Of a DNA stretch of 21,437 nucleotides, positions 15,535 to 21,437 are shown in pieces. The position numbers were made by a program, and so were the translations under genes. The DNA is from a bacterium (lineage in GTDB: Bacteria; JAMCPX01): assembly GCA_027364825.1 (NCBI GenBank), contig DAHXOM010000204.1:1-21437 (forward strand), read 5' to 3'. The notes beneath the pieces are model-generated. The model saw nothing but the letters and a program-made list of their open reading frames with translations, was not told where the DNA came from and searched no databases. The first letter of the stretch is position 1, and every line of letters begins with the position of its first letter.

Positions 15535-15615
15535 CTCAAAGAGACAAAACGGTAGGCACTGTTTTAAGATAATTCAGATGCGGATAGCATCTTAAAAATA
15601 TTAAAGGAGGAGCAA

Positions 15616-15900
15616 ATGGCTACAAAGAAAAAGGCTGCAAAATCAAAGAGGAAACCGAACCCTGAATTCATGAAGCCCATGAACATCAGCGATGAACTGG
15701 CAGAAATAGTGGGAAGCAAACCGCTGCCGAGAACCCAGGTAGTAAAGAAACTCTGGGAGTACATCAAGAAACACAAGCTGCAGGACACAAAGAACAGAAG
15801 GAACATCAACGCCGACGAAAACCTGAAAGCTGTTTTCGGAGGGAAGAAAACTGTATCAATGTTTGAAATGACAAAGCTTGTTAACAAGCACCTGAGCTAA
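15616..15900 (+). CDS. Small SWIB/MDM2-domain protein
   Basis: A 94-residue protein with a lysine-rich N-terminus (ATKKKAAKSKRKPN, residues 2-15) followed by one SWIB domain: NISDELAEIVGSKPLPRTQVVKKLWEYIKKHKLQD, then NRRNINADENLKAVFGGKKTVSMFEMTKLVNKHL. SWIB domains are best known in eukaryotic SWI/SNF and p53-regulating proteins, and free-standing or topoisomerase-fused copies occur in Chlamydiae and scattered other bacteria. The basic tail suggests DNA binding and nucleoid association, but no bacterial role is established. AAAGGAGGAGC gives a strong start. It stands alone between non-coding stretches and is probably monocistronic and well expressed. Confidence 0.93.
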   Translation: MATKKKAAKSKRKPNPEFMKPMNISDELAEIVGSKPLPRTQVVKKLWEYIKKHKLQDTKNRRNINADENLKAVFGGKKTVSMFEMTKLVNKHLS

Positions 15901-15937
15901 TTCATCCATCTCCGGTTTATTAATACCATATCTTAAA

Positions 15938-15964
15938 ACAGCGGCAGAGAGTATCTGCCGCTGT
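15938..15964 (+). terminator. 11-bp hairpin downstream of the SWIB gene
   Basis: ACAGCGGCAGA (15938-15948) pairs perfectly with TCTGCCGCTGT (15954-15964) over a 5-nt loop GAGTA. It is flanked by AAAA on both sides and followed by AAAATTTG rather than a clean T tract, so it may act as a weak terminator or as 3'-end protection for the short SWIB mRNA. Confidence 0.45.
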
Positions 15965-16011
15965 AAAATTTGAATCTCCACCTGTATCAAAACAATTTTT
16001 GCACAGAACAT

Positions 16012-16040
16012 TTGACAATTTTGTCAAGTCCGTATAGATT
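16012..16040 (+). promoter_or_regulatory. Promoter with a palindromic operator over the -35 box
   Basis: TTGACA (16012-16017) is a perfect -35; TATAGA at 16033-16038 (15-nt spacing) or TAGATT at 16035-16040 (17-nt) is the likely -10. The -35 lies inside the perfect palindrome TTGACAA-TT-TTGTCAA (16012-16027), a shape typical of dimeric repressor sites. It points at the dehydratase pair. Which repressor binds is unknown; no regulator gene is adjacent. Confidence 0.55.
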
Positions 16041-16046
16041 ACTTAA

Positions 16047-16170
16047 ACCTTGAAGTCAGAGTTATTACGTGGAGGACACAGGGGTGTTAACCCTGAGAGA
16101 GGCGTACGTCAACGGGTCTTACAACAAAGGCAGTGAATAACGTGGTATCATAAAATTTGAGGAGGTAAAA
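16047..16170 (+). ncRNA. Possible structured 5' leader of the dehydratase operon
   Basis: About 120 nt separate the predicted transcription start from the ATG at 16171. GTTATTAC (16061-16068) can pair with GTGAATAAC (16133-16141) with one bulge, closing a domain of roughly 80 nt that contains a CAGGG/CCCTG hairpin (16079-16095). The segment is richer in G than the flanking non-coding DNA. No known riboswitch class was recognised. It may be a cis-regulatory RNA or just a long leader. Confidence 0.3.
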
Positions 16171-16608
16171 ATGGCTGTAGACAAAAAATTTATTGGTAAG
16201 AAATACCCTCCGGTAGAGTATGAGGTGTGCAAGGAAAAGGTCAAGGAGTATGCAACAGCTGTAGGGGACCTGAACCCCCTATACATAGATGAACAGAAAG
16301 CAAAGCAGAGCAGTTACAAAGGCATAATAGCCCCGCCAATGTTCGCTGTTGTTTATACAAAGGACGCCGTTGCCGAGGTTATGTTTGACCGTGAACTTGC
16401 CTTGAACCTGCCCATGCTTGTACATGGAGAGCAGGAGTATGAATTTATAGGTGTTGTAATGCCGGGAGACGTAATCGTTACCGAAGCTTACGTTGCCGAT
16501 ATCTATGAAAAAGGAGACAAGGATTTTGTTGTTGCAGGGGGCATTTCAAAGAAAAAATCGGATGGAAGTATCGTAACAAAAGGTAAATGGACATTTGTAA
16601 TAAGATGA
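16171..16608 (+). CDS. FAS1-like/MaoC dehydratase N-domain protein, HadA-like
   Basis: A 145-residue hot-dog-fold protein of the FAS1-like dehydratase (MaoC_dehydrat_N) family. Landmarks are KKFIGKKYPPVEYEVCKEKVKEYA, AVGDLNPLYIDEQKA (30-44), YKGIIAPPMFAVVYT (50-64) and LVHGEQEYEFIGVVMPGD (86-103). In mycobacterial HadAB/HadBC the HadA/HadC subunit contributes the substrate channel while HadB supplies the catalytic Asp-His pair; this gene fits the HadA-type subunit and lies 18 nt before a HadB-type gene. The predicted complex hydrates or dehydrates a 3-hydroxyacyl/enoyl thioester. GAGGAGGT gives the start. Whether the pair acts in fatty-acid synthesis or beta-oxidation is not decided by sequence. 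Confidence 0.9.
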   Translation: MAVDKKFIGKKYPPVEYEVCKEKVKEYATAVGDLNPLYIDEQKAKQSSYKGIIAPPMFAVVYTKDAVAEVMFDRELALNLPMLVHGEQEYEFIGVVMPGDVIVTEAYVADIYEKGDKDFVVAGGISKKKSDGSIVTKGKWTFVIR

Positions 16609-16626
16609 TAAAATAAGGAGGCTATT

Positions 16627-17022
16627 ATGACTTTAAATGCAAAGATTGGAGATGTATTTACCTTACAGAAAGAGGTGGACAAATACAGACCTATTTTTTA
16701 CGCTGGAGCTTCAGGGGACTTTAATCCCATTCACATAGATGCGGAATTCGGAAAAATGGTCGGACTCGGAGGAGCCATACTGCAGGGCCTTTGTACCATG
16801 GCGTTTGTAATGCAAACCGTGTCCGAATGGTCGCATGATCCCTATAAAGTAAAGAAGCTCAAGGTGAGATTTGCCAAACCGGTCCTGCCGGAAGACACCA
16901 TAACCATAACCGGAAAAATAACCAAGATCGAGAACAATAAAGCATACTGCGAACTTATTGCAAAAAAACAGACAGGCGATGAGGTTATCAATAACGCTTT
17001 TGCAGAAGTAGACCTGGGTTAA
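16627..17022 (+). CDS. MaoC-like (R)-hydratase/dehydratase, HadB-like
   Basis: A 131-residue hot-dog protein with the complete hydratase-2 motif YAGASGDFNPIHID (25-38), which supplies the catalytic Asp31 and His36, followed by GLGGAILQGLCTMAF (47-61), the usual acyl-pocket helix. It catalyses reversible hydration of trans-2-enoyl thioesters to (R)-3-hydroxyacyl thioesters. AAGGAGG lies before the ATG. It follows the HadA-like gene by 18 nt, so the two should be co-expressed and form a heterodimer by analogy with mycobacterial HadAB. A strong terminator follows, separating it from the aldehyde dehydrogenase. Confidence 0.93.
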   Translation: MTLNAKIGDVFTLQKEVDKYRPIFYAGASGDFNPIHIDAEFGKMVGLGGAILQGLCTMAFVMQTVSEWSHDPYKVKKLKVRFAKPVLPEDTITITGKITKIENNKAYCELIAKKQTGDEVINNAFAEVDLG

Positions 17023-17042
17023 TACATAAATGCATTTGCAAG

Positions 17043-17086
17043 AATAGGGAAGTCGGCCATAGGCTGACTTCCCTATTGCATTTTTT
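17043..17086 (+). terminator. Strong intrinsic terminator after the dehydratase pair
   Basis: A 15-bp stem with one G-U pair (17043-17057 with 17063-17077; core AATAGGGAAGTC/GACTTCCCTATT), a 5-nt loop and a following GCATTTTTT. This is a textbook Rho-independent terminator and indicates that the two dehydratase genes form their own transcription unit. Confidence 0.9.
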
Positions 17087-17111
17087 GGGTTCATAAGCAA
17101 AGGAGGGGGAT

Positions 17112-18710
17112 ATGAGTTTTAAGGGTACCATTACAAAAGACGGAGAGAGGTATTTTGTATCTATAAATCCAGCCACCCTTGAATCGATCGGAGAGCTGCG
17201 TATCATGAACGGGGATGAAATCAGCCGTGCAGTGGAAAGGGCGGATAAGGCATTCCCGGTGTGGTCCGGCATTTCGCTTGAGGACAGGGCTGCGTACCTG
17301 AATGCCGTAAAAGATCAGATTATAAAAAATTTTGACGCAATTGCCGAGATCGTTTCCAGGGAAATGGGCAAACCCCGTATCGAGGCAGTAATAGCGGAAA
17401 TAATGGTTGCAGTTGATCTGATAGATTACTTTGTGAAGCGATCCTCCAGCCTGTTGGCTGACGAGCCCATACCTATGCACCTTGCAAAGGTAATAAAATC
17501 GAGCAAACTGACCTATAGGCCGTACGGACCCGTAGCCGTGATATCACCGTGGAACTATCCCTTCGCAATACCCATGGGCTCGATTATCATGGCATTGCTT
17601 GCAGGGAATACCGTGCTTTTCAAGCCGGCTTCGGATGCGATCTTCATCGGGAAGAAGATAGAAGAGTTGTTCAATGCCGTTAACCTGCCCGATGGTGTAT
17701 TTAATTTTATTGCAGCGCCGGGCAGTGCTGTCGGGAAAAGCCTGATAGGTCCGAAGATAAGGAAGATCGTTTTTACCGGAAGTGTTCAGGTTGGAAAACA
17801 GGTTATGGAGGCGGCATCAAAATACCTCATACCCGTGGTGCTCGAGCTCGGGGGAAAAGACCCGATGATCGTGTGCAAAGATGCCAATATCGAACTTGCC
17901 GCCAACGGTGCCGTCTGGGGTGCTTTCACCAATGCAGGCCAGGTCTGTGCCTCTGTAGAACGGGTGTATGTCATGAAAGAGGTTGCAGAAGAGTTTACAA
18001 AGAAGGTTGTGGAAAAGACCCAAAAATTAAGGATCGGCCGGGACACGGATTTTAACGTGGAGGTTGGTCCCATGGTGAACGAGGGACAGCTGCATATCGT
18101 TGAAGACCATATCGCAGACGCGCGGCAAAAGGGTGCCGTGATACTGACCGGCGGTGAACGGCTGAAAGAGTTCCGGGGATTTTTCTTTCCTCCAACCGTC
18201 CTTACCGGGGTTAGTCATTCCATGAAGTGTATGACGGAAGAGACCTTTGGTCCGCTTCTGCCGATCATGGTTGTAAAGGATGAGAAAGAGGCCGTGGAAT
18301 TTGCCAATGATACGATCTACGGCCTGACCGCCTCTGTTTGGACAAAGGACAGGGAAAAGGGTGAAGCTCTTGCACGGCAGATCAACGCGGGCACTGTTAC
18401 GATAAATGAACATGCCTATACCTACGGCTTGCCGGAAACACCGTGGGGAGGGATCAAAGACAGCGGTATGGGAAGGACACATTCAAAGATCGGTTTTATG
18501 GAGATGGTTGTTCCCTACCATATAAACATGGATCACTTCCCGGATTCTCTGAACAGCAGGCCTTGGTTCTATCCTTATTCCCGTGAGAAGTATGAATTGT
18601 TTAAAGGGTTGATATCCGCATTTGGGACCGGTGCGGGTGCGAAGATAAAAAACCTTGCATATTCCGCAAAATTGTTGTTAAGCTCTAAGACCCGCAAGAA
18701 AATATTTTAG
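17112..18710 (+). CDS. Aldehyde dehydrogenase, probably membrane-linked fatty-aldehyde type
   Basis: A 532-residue NAD(P)-dependent aldehyde dehydrogenase. Motifs are PWNYPF with Asn148, the cofactor loop FTGSVQVGK (221-229), LELGGKDP with general base Glu245 and NAGQVCAS with nucleophile Cys279, and ETFGPLLPI. It is longer than soluble enzymes of about 480-500 residues: after the catalytic domain come SRPWFYPYSREKYELFKG and a basic, partly hydrophobic tail (AKIKNLAYSAKLLLSSKTRKKIF) like the amphipathic ends of long-chain aldehyde dehydrogenases. This favours oxidation of fatty aldehydes at the membrane; the substrate is inference. GGAGGGGG gives a strong start. EF-P follows after 9 nt, so they are probably co-transcribed. 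Confidence 0.94.
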   Translation: MSFKGTITKDGERYFVSINPATLESIGELRIMNGDEISRAVERADKAFPVWSGISLEDRAAYLNAVKDQIIKNFDAIAEIVSREMGKPRIEAVIAEIMVAVDLIDYFVKRSSSLLADEPIPMHLAKVIKSSKLTYRPYGPVAVISPWNYPFAIPMGSIIMALLAGNTVLFKPASDAIFIGKKIEELFNAVNLPDGVFNFIAAPGSAVGKSLIGPKIRKIVFTGSVQVGKQVMEAASKYLIPVVLELGGKDPMIVCKDANIELAANGAVWGAFTNAGQVCASVERVYVMKEVAEEFTKKVVEKTQKLRIGRDTDFNVEVGPMVNEGQLHIVEDHIADARQKGAVILTGGERLKEFRGFFFPPTVLTGVSHSMKCMTEETFGPLLPIMVVKDEKEAVEFANDTIYGLTASVWTKDREKGEALARQINAGTVTINEHAYTYGLPETPWGGIKDSGMGRTHSKIGFMEMVVPYHINMDHFPDSLNSRPWFYPYSREKYELFKGLISAFGTGAGAKIKNLAYSAKLLLSSKTRKKIF

Positions 18711-18719
18711 GAGGCAAGT

Positions 18720-19292
18720 ATGCTTATACCATCAACCGCGATAAGAGTCGGTATGATTATAGAGTTTAACAAAGATCTTTTCAGAGTTTTAAGTATCAAC
18801 CACGTGACGCCTGGAAACTGGCGCGGCATGGTTCAGACAAAACTCAAGAATATTAAGACAGGGTCGAACCTTGAAAACAGATTCAGACCTGAAGATAAGG
18901 TGGAAAAGGTTACGTTCGACGAAAAAGAGATGGAATACCTTTACAAAGAAGACGATCACTATGTGTTCATGGACACGGAAAACTACGAGCAGTACACCCT
19001 CGGGGAAGATATGGTGGGCGAAGCCATACAATACATAGTGCCGAATTCGAAGATTGCCATCTCGTTCTATGAAGGCAAACCATTAAACGTAGACCTGCCC
19101 ATGACCGTTGAACTGGAGGTTGTCGAAACAGAGCCGAACCTCCGCACCGCAACCATTACGAACTCGACGAAGCCCGCAAAGCTTGAAACAGGTCTTGTTG
19201 TCCAGGTGCCCCAGTTCATAGAGGTCGGGACGAGGATTAAGGTAGACACTGCGGAAGGCAAGTACATAGAGAGAGTACAGACAAAAAAATAG
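18720..19292 (+). CDS. efp: Elongation factor P with non-canonical tip loop
   Basis: A 190-residue, three-domain EF-P, full length, which binds ribosomes stalled at polyproline and stimulates peptide bond formation. The KOW-like N-domain holds the tip loop TPGNWRGM (30-37); the C-terminal domain has TNSTKPAKLETGLVVQVPQFI and GTRIKVDTAEGKYIERV, the EF-P signature. In the E. coli protein the loop reads PGKGQ with Lys34 modified by EpmA; here the aligned residue is Asn33, followed by Trp34 and Arg35. No EpmA, EpmB or EarP gene is in the window. The protein may act unmodified or be modified on Arg35; this is inference. It follows the aldehyde dehydrogenase by 9 nt, with AGGAGGC as ribosome binding site. 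Confidence 0.97.
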   Translation: MLIPSTAIRVGMIIEFNKDLFRVLSINHVTPGNWRGMVQTKLKNIKTGSNLENRFRPEDKVEKVTFDEKEMEYLYKEDDHYVFMDTENYEQYTLGEDMVGEAIQYIVPNSKIAISFYEGKPLNVDLPMTVELEVVETEPNLRTATITNSTKPAKLETGLVVQVPQFIEVGTRIKVDTAEGKYIERVQTKK

Positions 19293-19379
19293 CGCACGGT
19301 TGTCCAAAAAGCTGCATCTCTCATTCACGGGTTTTTCCATAGGTGCTGTTGTTTCGTTTCAGGATAATGGAGGATTTAC

Positions 19380-20525
19380 ATGGATGACAGGATAACACAG
19401 GAAGCGAGGCATTTTTTAGAGGGTATAATCAGGTTCGTTAAGGACGAATGTCTCCCGGTAGAGGACTCTATAGAAGATACCGGCAGGCTGCCGGAGCCGC
19501 TTGTCCGTAAGATGAAGGACCTTGGTTTGTTTGGTCTGCGCATACCGGCTGCTTACGGAGGATCGGGGATGAACCTGTTGGATTACTGTTATGCGCTCAA
19601 GGAATTGTCAAAGTCCCACGATGCAATTAGGGCAATCATGAGTGTCAATAACGGTATCGGTTCAATGTCCATGGTCAATGACGGTACCGAAGAGCAAAAG
19701 AACCATTACCTCCCACTGCTTGCAAGCGGAGAGTATATCTCCGCGTTCGCACTCACAGAACCGGGTGCCGGGTCGGATGCATCAGCCATAGCAACGTCAG
19801 CGGCGAAGACGTCCGGGGGATGGGTGCTCAACGGCATGAAGCACTTTATTACCAATGCACCGATCGCAGATATTTTCACCGTTATTGCAGTAACGGACAA
19901 GGAAAAAAGGGCAAAGGGCGGGATCACCGCGTTCCTCGTAGAAAAAGGAACAAAAGGTTTGAGCATCGGGAACATACACAACACCATGGGCGGCAAGGGC
20001 TGGCTGCAGGCGGAGGTGATCTTCGAGGACTGTTTTGTACCGGATAAAAATCTTATCGGCAGCATCGGCGGCGGGTTTAAGATAGCGATGAAAACCCTGA
20101 ACGAGGGACGGCTTTCTGCGGCGGCCTCGGCAATCGGCATCGGTGAACGGCTGCTTTCCATGGGTGTTGAATATGCAAAGCTCAGAAAGCAGTTCGGAAA
20201 GCCCATTGCGGAGTTTGAGGCCATACAATGGATGCTTGCCGACAGCGCTACCGAGCTTTATGCCGCTGACCGGATGCTTGCAGATACAGCGTACCGGTTT
20301 GACCATGGAGAGGATATCCGCACACAATCGAGTATGACGAAGCTGTTTGCGACAGAATCGGCGTTCAAGGTCGCCGACAGAGTACTGCAGGTGCATGGAG
20401 GCATGGGGTTTATGAAGGAAACAAAAGTGGAACGGATGTTCAGGGACATACGGGCATACAGGATTTTTGAAGGCACCTCTGAGATCCAGAGGTTTATGAT
20501 TGCACGTGAGCTGTTGAAAGATTGA
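19380..20525 (+). CDS. Acyl-CoA dehydrogenase, short/medium-chain type
   Basis: A 381-residue FAD enzyme that oxidises acyl-CoA to trans-2-enoyl-CoA, passing electrons to an electron-transfer flavoprotein. The N-terminal helical domain, the central FAD/substrate signature ALTEPGAGSDASAI (124-137), and the C-terminal YRIFEGTSEIQRFMIAREL with catalytic Glu364 are all present at family-normal length. LHGGMGF-type HGGMGFMKETKVERMFRD marks the end of the FAD site. GGAGG lies before the ATG at 19380; an 87-nt gap separates it from EF-P. With the hydratase pair and aldehyde dehydrogenase it forms a fatty-acid-centred neighbourhood, although a terminator splits the set. The acyl chain cannot be told from sequence. 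Confidence 0.95.
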   Translation: MDDRITQEARHFLEGIIRFVKDECLPVEDSIEDTGRLPEPLVRKMKDLGLFGLRIPAAYGGSGMNLLDYCYALKELSKSHDAIRAIMSVNNGIGSMSMVNDGTEEQKNHYLPLLASGEYISAFALTEPGAGSDASAIATSAAKTSGGWVLNGMKHFITNAPIADIFTVIAVTDKEKRAKGGITAFLVEKGTKGLSIGNIHNTMGGKGWLQAEVIFEDCFVPDKNLIGSIGGGFKIAMKTLNEGRLSAAASAIGIGERLLSMGVEYAKLRKQFGKPIAEFEAIQWMLADSATELYAADRMLADTAYRFDHGEDIRTQSSMTKLFATESAFKVADRVLQVHGGMGFMKETKVERMFRDIRAYRIFEGTSEIQRFMIARELLKD

Positions 20526-20536
20526 CCGGTCTGTCC

Positions 20537-20556
20537 TGCCACAGTGGCGTTTTTTT
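20537..20556 (+). terminator. Short hairpin with T7 tract after the acyl-CoA dehydrogenase gene
   Basis: TGCCA-CAG-TGGCG (20537-20549, one T-G pair) is followed by seven T. The stem is short for an intrinsic terminator but the T tract is strong, so it is a plausible weak terminator between the dehydrogenase and the GspE-N protein. Confidence 0.5.
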
Positions 20557-20579
20557 AAATTTTCTGGTAAGCTGCCGTT

Positions 20580-21437
20580 ATGTTCGGGGACTTTCTTGTA
20601 AAACAAAAAGCTATAACAAATGATCAGCTCACCGAGGCTATGAATGCCCAGGTAATCTTTGGAGGCAGGCTTGGGACAAATCTTATAGAATCCGGTGTGC
20701 TGAGCGAAGATGGCCTTGAGAAATATCTGGCGCGGTATCATCATGTGGCGTCGGTGCCCATGGAAACCCTGAACAATATCCACACAAACACCTTAAAACT
20801 CATACCGGTTAAGTTTGTCAAAAAGCTCAAGGCGATCCCCTTTGATTATAAAGACAAGCAGTTGTATGTCATCATGATGGATCCGGGCAGGCTTGATGCC
20901 ATAGACGAATTGTCATTTGTCACGGGCCTGAATATAAAACCACATGCGATTCCCGAGATACGCTTTCTCCTTCTCCTGGAAAAATATTATGGTATTAAAA
21001 GGGATATACGTTATATTACCATGTCAAAACAAGACACCGCCCATTATTTATCCAGCGGGTTAAATAAAAAGCCGGTTCCGCCGGAACACAAGCCCGAAGA
21101 GAAAACCGAAGAACAACAGAAAAAGCAGACCACAGACGATGCGCCGATGAAACCTCTTTCCAACAATGAAGAGCTTACAACCGAGGAGGATTTTCAGAAG
21201 TCGCTGAGAGAAAGGCCGTCTGGAGTTGAAGCGGCTAAGACGACGGTAGAGCTTTCCCATGAGATGGAGATCGAAGAAACGCTCAAGCTGAAATATCCTG
21301 CAAATCTACAGGATGCAATTGCCCTGATTCTGGATTCAGAGTCGAGGGATGATATCGCCGCGGTTGTCCTCGGCTATGCGTTATCCGTCTTCAAAAGGAC
21401 TGCACTGTTTATGATCCAGAAAGGCCTTGCAATAGGG
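20580..21437 (+). CDS. GspE-N/MshEN-domain protein, 3'-truncated by the window
   Basis: An open frame of 286 codons that runs off the window. The ATG at 20580 is fixed by an in-frame TAA twelve bases upstream; the Shine-Dalgarno site is weak. Residues 1 to about 145 form a GspE-N/MshEN module: FGDFLVKQKAITNDQLTEAM and RLGTNLIESGVLSEDGLEKYL (30-50), which fits the RLGxxLxxxGxLxxxxL pattern that binds c-di-GMP in MshE-type proteins. A charged, Pro/Lys/Glu/Gln-rich linker follows (about 160-200), then a second domain begins with LQDAIALILDSESRDDIAAVVLGYALSVFKRTALFMIQ. No Walker motifs are reached, so it could be a pilus/secretion ATPase or, more likely from the linker and second domain, a stand-alone regulator. 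The C-terminus is unknown. Confidence 0.8.
   Translation, partial: MFGDFLVKQKAITNDQLTEAMNAQVIFGGRLGTNLIESGVLSEDGLEKYLARYHHVASVPMETLNNIHTNTLKLIPVKFVKKLKAIPFDYKDKQLYVIMMDPGRLDAIDELSFVTGLNIKPHAIPEIRFLLLLEKYYGIKRDIRYITMSKQDTAHYLSSGLNKKPVPPEHKPEEKTEEQQKKQTTDDAPMKPLSNNEELTTEEDFQKSLRERPSGVEAAKTTVELSHEMEIEETLKLKYPANLQDAIALILDSESRDDIAAVVLGYALSVFKRTALFMIQKGLAIG

Larger units (their letters stand above)
15194..15615. other. Intergenic region with no convincing gene
   Basis: This 422-nt stretch lies between divergent genes (HlyD on minus, SWIB on plus). It holds the inverted-repeat element at 15324-15439, a candidate promoter at 15507-15534, and a small AGATGC/GCATCT hairpin at 15576-15592 just before the SWIB ribosome binding site. 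An open frame at 15270-15458 crosses the inverted repeat, has no good ribosome binding site and no recognisable product. The rest is AT-rich without visible structure. Confidence 0.6.

Noticed and set aside
16079..16141. TPP (thiamine) riboswitch, suggested by GGGGTG followed by CTGAGAGAGGCG
   Set aside because: The second half of the aptamer (ACCC...CCTGATCTGG...GCGTAGGGA) is absent and the P3 stem is missing, and the downstream genes have no link to thiamine.
19797..20783. Long 328-codon minus-strand ORF
   Set aside because: It is antisense to the acyl-CoA dehydrogenase, is rich in Cys/His/Arg as is typical of shadow frames, and has no domain.

Overview
The window is a stretch of chromosome from a Gram-negative bacterium. 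Supporting signs are a lipoprotein-type HlyD/EmrA adaptor, a prepilin peptidase, a GspE-N-type pilus/secretion protein, strong Shine-Dalgarno sites and a bacterial-type prolyl-tRNA synthetase. The gene content (VapBC, HadAB-like dehydratases, acyl-CoA and fatty-aldehyde dehydrogenases, SWIB protein, MshEN-domain protein) fits an anaerobic deltaproteobacterium-like (Desulfobacterota) lineage best. That placement is an inference and is not proven by any marker here. No rRNA, tRNA, transposase, prophage or CRISPR array was seen.

Layout. (1) 1-633: a VapBC toxin-antitoxin pair whose antitoxin reading frame is split by an amber codon. (2) 647-3325: a promoter followed by a co-directional cassette of DoxX, YCII/DGPF, two tandem DHFR-fold reductase-like proteins and a PhnB/VOC protein. 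Such genes are often satellites of ECF sigma factors, but no sigma gene is present. (3) 3320-6395: a small membrane protein, a YgjP/DUF45 zinc peptidase and a 14-helix DHA2 drug-efflux permease. (4) 6538-12460: five genes (DUF218, AsnB-like amidotransferase, DegT/StrS sugar aminotransferase, prepilin peptidase, sensor kinase), each overlapping the next by 1-8 nt, so one translationally coupled operon. A heptanucleotide tandem repeat is read as protein at the end of the aminotransferase. A perfect hairpin separates the operon from the convergent proS.

(5) 12548-15193 (minus): an HlyD-family lipoprotein adaptor, then prolyl-tRNA synthetase. (6) 15194-16170: a mostly non-coding stretch holding a 116-bp element with 22-bp perfect terminal inverted repeats, a small SWIB-domain protein, and a promoter whose -35 box lies inside a perfect palindrome, followed by a possibly structured leader. 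(7) 16171-20525: a HadA-like/HadB-like dehydratase pair closed by a strong terminator, then a fatty-aldehyde-type dehydrogenase, elongation factor P with a non-canonical tip loop, and an acyl-CoA dehydrogenase. (8) 20580-end: the start of a GspE-N/MshEN-domain protein that runs off the window.

The most unusual signals are the amber-split antitoxin, the overlapped glycan-modification/prepilin-peptidase/kinase operon with its translated heptamer repeat, the 116-bp inverted-repeat element, the palindrome-plus-leader upstream of the dehydratase genes, and the EF-P tip loop.
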